Source: an uncultured Clostridia bacterium (GTDB lineage Bacteria > Bacillota > Clostridia > TANB77 > CAG-508). Taken from it: a stretch of 5,988 nucleotides of DNA. Below, in pieces: positions 4,944 to 5,988 of this stretch. Within the stretch, counting starts at the first letter, position 1, and the number at the start of each line of letters is the position of its first letter. Made by a program: the position numbers and the translations under genes. The notes beneath the pieces are model-generated. The model worked only from the letters and a program-made list of their open reading frames with translations, did no database searches and was not told where the DNA came from. The stretch covers positions 1 through 5,988 of the forward strand of contig CAKPDY010000046.1 in NCBI GenBank assembly GCA_934149165.1, given 5' to 3'.

Positions 4944-5160
4944 ATGTGTACAGCAGTAACATACAAAACAAAAAACTTATATTTTGGAAGGACATTATAC
5001 TATGAATACTCATACAAAGAAGAAATAACAATAACACCAAGAAACTATAAATTCCAAATTCAAAAATCAAGAAGCAATAAAAAATTACTATGCTATAATA
5101 GGAATGGCATATGTTTCAGAAAATTACCCATTATATTATGATGCAATAAACGATGTTAAT
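4944..5160 (+). pseudogene. truncated choloylglycine hydrolase / penicillin acylase family gene
   Basis: The intact family are Ntn-hydrolases of about 320 residues that cleave conjugated bile salts or related amides, with Cys2 as nucleophile after removal of Met1. Here ATG 4944 has GGAGG seven bases upstream and the start MCTAVTYKTKNLYFGRTLYY is clearly of this family: Cys2 and R16 (the conserved arginine of FGR) are kept. The Asp normally found in the GRxxD position is Tyr19 (GAC to TAC). EITITPRNYKF follows, then an extra base near 5058 shifts the frame to FKNQEAIKNYYAIIGMAYVS and ENYPLYYDAIND. Homology stops there; about three quarters of the protein, including the later catalytic residues, is missing and a terminator follows at once. 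An internal deletion is the simplest explanation. It cannot be active. Confidence 0.8.
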
Positions 5161-5174
5161 GATAAAATAAGAAT

Positions 5175-5224
5175 GGTTCTTCCACAAATAATGTGGTTAA
5201 TATTGCAGAAGAACCTTTTGTTTT
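5175..5224 (+). terminator. terminator after the hydrolase remnant
   Basis: GGTTCTTC (5175-5182) pairs perfectly with GAAGAACC (5208-5215), with an inner CACA/TGTG stem (5183-5186 with 5192-5195), followed by TTTTGTTTT (5216-5224). It is probably the native terminator of the truncated hydrolase gene, left behind after the deletion. Confidence 0.65.
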
Positions 5225-5238
5225 AATGACATAGAAAT

Positions 5239-5267
5239 TTGACAAGTTACATAAAATATGGTAAAAT
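5239..5267 (+). promoter_or_regulatory. near-consensus promoter of the membrane protein gene
   Basis: TTGACA (5239-5244) and TAAAAT (5262-5267) are separated by exactly 17 bases. Expected transcription start is near 5274, giving a leader of about 140 nt before the ATG at 5413. This is the best-formed sigma-A-type promoter in the window. Confidence 0.7.
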
Positions 5268-5273
5268 TATACA

Positions 5274-5412
5274 TAGTTTAAACACATAAGTTTATACGAC
5301 TTAATTAAATAAGGAGGTAATAATCTCTTAATTTTTTATTCTCCCCAATCACATGGGGTTATATATAGATGTATGAAAACAAGAATGTTTTATCAACAGG
5401 AGGAATTTTCTT
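5274..5412 (+). promoter_or_regulatory. long leader with an orphan Shine-Dalgarno and small hairpins
   Basis: The leader contains a near-perfect AAGGAGGT (5310-5317) with no ATG, GTG or TTG at a usable distance. AGGAG there can pair with CTCTT eight bases downstream, followed by AATTTTTTA. Next come CCCCA-ATCACA-TGGGG (5343-5358) and the true AGGAGGA (5398-5404), eight bases before the ATG. A 24-codon frame from ATG 5373 overlaps the gene start but has no ribosome binding site. The layout suggests a regulated leader or the relic of a deleted small gene. It matches no riboswitch class I know. Confidence 0.35.
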
Positions 5413-5829
5413 ATGAAAAAGAAGAATGTAAAAACAAGAGATTATGAGTACTACACACCCTATGAGTGTTGTGTAAAATCAGGAGGCAGTAATATTACCA
5501 GAGGAGGTCAGTATATAACAAGAGGTGGCTACGGCACAATGAATTCTGCGGTATATGTAGAAGATGTTACTTCAACAGTATGGACAGTTGTCAAAAGAAT
5601 CATTGCAGTTATGTGTGGAATTATCACTTTTGCATCTGTATTGTTGGCTTTGGCTGGTTTGTTGCTGGTAGGTGATGTAATACATGTGTCAAATTGGGGA
5701 GGAGAGATTAATATTTTTAATTATGAAATTTCCTTGAATGCTGCATATGGATTAAGTGCCATCTGCTATTTTGGTGGTGCATTGTTAGCCTGTGTTTTCT
5801 ATCACATCACAGAAAGGATATGGGAGTAA
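5413..5829 (+). CDS. small two-helix membrane protein with a tandem ITRGG repeat
   Basis: Family not recognised. The 138-residue protein has a hydrophilic N-terminus of about 57 residues that is rich in Tyr, Gly and Cys (YECC at 17-20). It carries two back-to-back seven-residue units, NITRGGQ and YITRGGY (27-40). Then come a long hydrophobic helix at about 63-89 preceded by KR, a short polar loop with WGGEINIFNYE, and a second helix at about 110-130. The positive-inside rule places both ends in the cytoplasm. No signal peptidase site is seen. ATG 5413 follows AGGAGGA by eight bases. It forms a single-gene unit with its own promoter at 5239 and a strong terminator at 5845. Its codon use looks visibly richer in G and C than the neighbouring genes, which suggests a different history. 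The function is unknown. Confidence 0.75.
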   Translation: MKKKNVKTRDYEYYTPYECCVKSGGSNITRGGQYITRGGYGTMNSAVYVEDVTSTVWTVVKRIIAVMCGIITFASVLLALAGLLLVGDVIHVSNWGGEINIFNYEISLNAAYGLSAICYFGGALLACVFYHITERIWE

Positions 5830-5844
5830 AAACTAAAAACCTTC

Positions 5845-5878
5845 AAAGAGGACTGGATTAATTTCCAGTCCTCTTTTT
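5845..5878 (+). terminator. strong rho-independent terminator
   Basis: A perfect 13-bp stem (5845-5857 with 5864-5876, core GAGGACTGGA / TCCAGTCCTC) with loop TTAATT runs into a T-tract ending at 5878. It starts 15 bases after the membrane protein stop. The A-tract on the other side would also let it work on the minus strand. Confidence 0.9.
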
Positions 5879-5926
5879 AACACCTATATCGATTATATAC
5901 CCACTTATAGGGTTAGTGTAAAATTA

Positions 5927-5970
5927 AAGTAGGCAAAATAAACATAAAATTTTGTCTACTTATATTTTTT
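5927..5970. terminator. second hairpin terminator near the window end, probably bidirectional
   Basis: AAGTAGGCAAAAT (5927-5939) pairs with ATTTTGTCTACTT (5949-5961) over 13 positions with one G-U as plus-strand RNA. The loop is nine nt, and ATATTTTTT follows. It lies too far after the membrane gene to be needed for it, so it may end a gene on the minus strand beyond the window or be a leftover of a lost gene. Nothing coding is visible at 5881-5988. Confidence 0.6.
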
Positions 5971-5988
5971 AATAAATATATTGAAAAA

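Noticed and set aside
5373..5447. 24-codon upstream ORF overlapping the membrane protein start
   Set aside because: No ribosome binding site before ATG 5373, and its sequence is largely the out-of-frame reading of the downstream gene's own start region.

Overview
The window is strongly AT-rich, uses AGGAGG-type ribosome binding sites, the standard stop codons and TTG/GTG/ATG starts. It carries an IS200-type element, a Phd/RelE-type toxin-antitoxin pair, and the stump of a bile-salt-hydrolase/penicillin-acylase-like gene. Together these suggest a low-GC Firmicute, probably a gut-associated clostridial lineage. The lineage is inferred from composition and gene families, not from a marker gene.

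Layout. Positions 1-265 hold the frame-broken tail of an unrecognised gene, then a train of hairpins resembling the 3' end of an IS200-like element. An IS200/IS605-family insertion sequence follows at about 270-956. Its tnpA is a pseudogene with three frame breaks, but its end hairpins and its ribosome-binding-site-hiding stem are well preserved. Beyond its right end is a partial copy of the terminal hairpin, then a terminator-like hairpin. An intact minus-strand gene (1121-2365) encodes a stand-alone PF10091/GH144-like glycoside hydrolase without a signal peptide. After about 200 bp with an inverted repeat come a doubtful small ORF (2600-2818) and a complete toxin-antitoxin operon (2876-3422) with its own promoter and terminator.

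From 3500 to about 5225 the DNA is a patchwork of decay around one intact gene. It holds an unrecognised reading frame broken by stops and shifts (3520-3989), then an intact NUDIX hydrolase (4034-4543) whose last residues run out of frame into the next gene's DNA. Next is a headless coiled-coil C-terminus, possibly of a mobilisation relaxase, broken at a run of seven A (4498-4864). Last is the N-terminal stump of a choloylglycine-hydrolase-family enzyme (4944-5160), followed by a terminator. The window closes with an intact two-helix membrane protein (5413-5829) that has a near-consensus promoter, a leader of about 140 nt, a tandem ITRGG repeat and a very strong terminator, then a further hairpin terminator.

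The genes do not form one pathway. The picture is an accessory, recombination-prone region where mobile-element debris lies between a few functional cargo genes: glycan hydrolase, toxin-antitoxin, NUDIX enzyme and small membrane protein. I found no clear sign of a new defence or metabolic system. The least explained intact item is the membrane protein with its structured leader.
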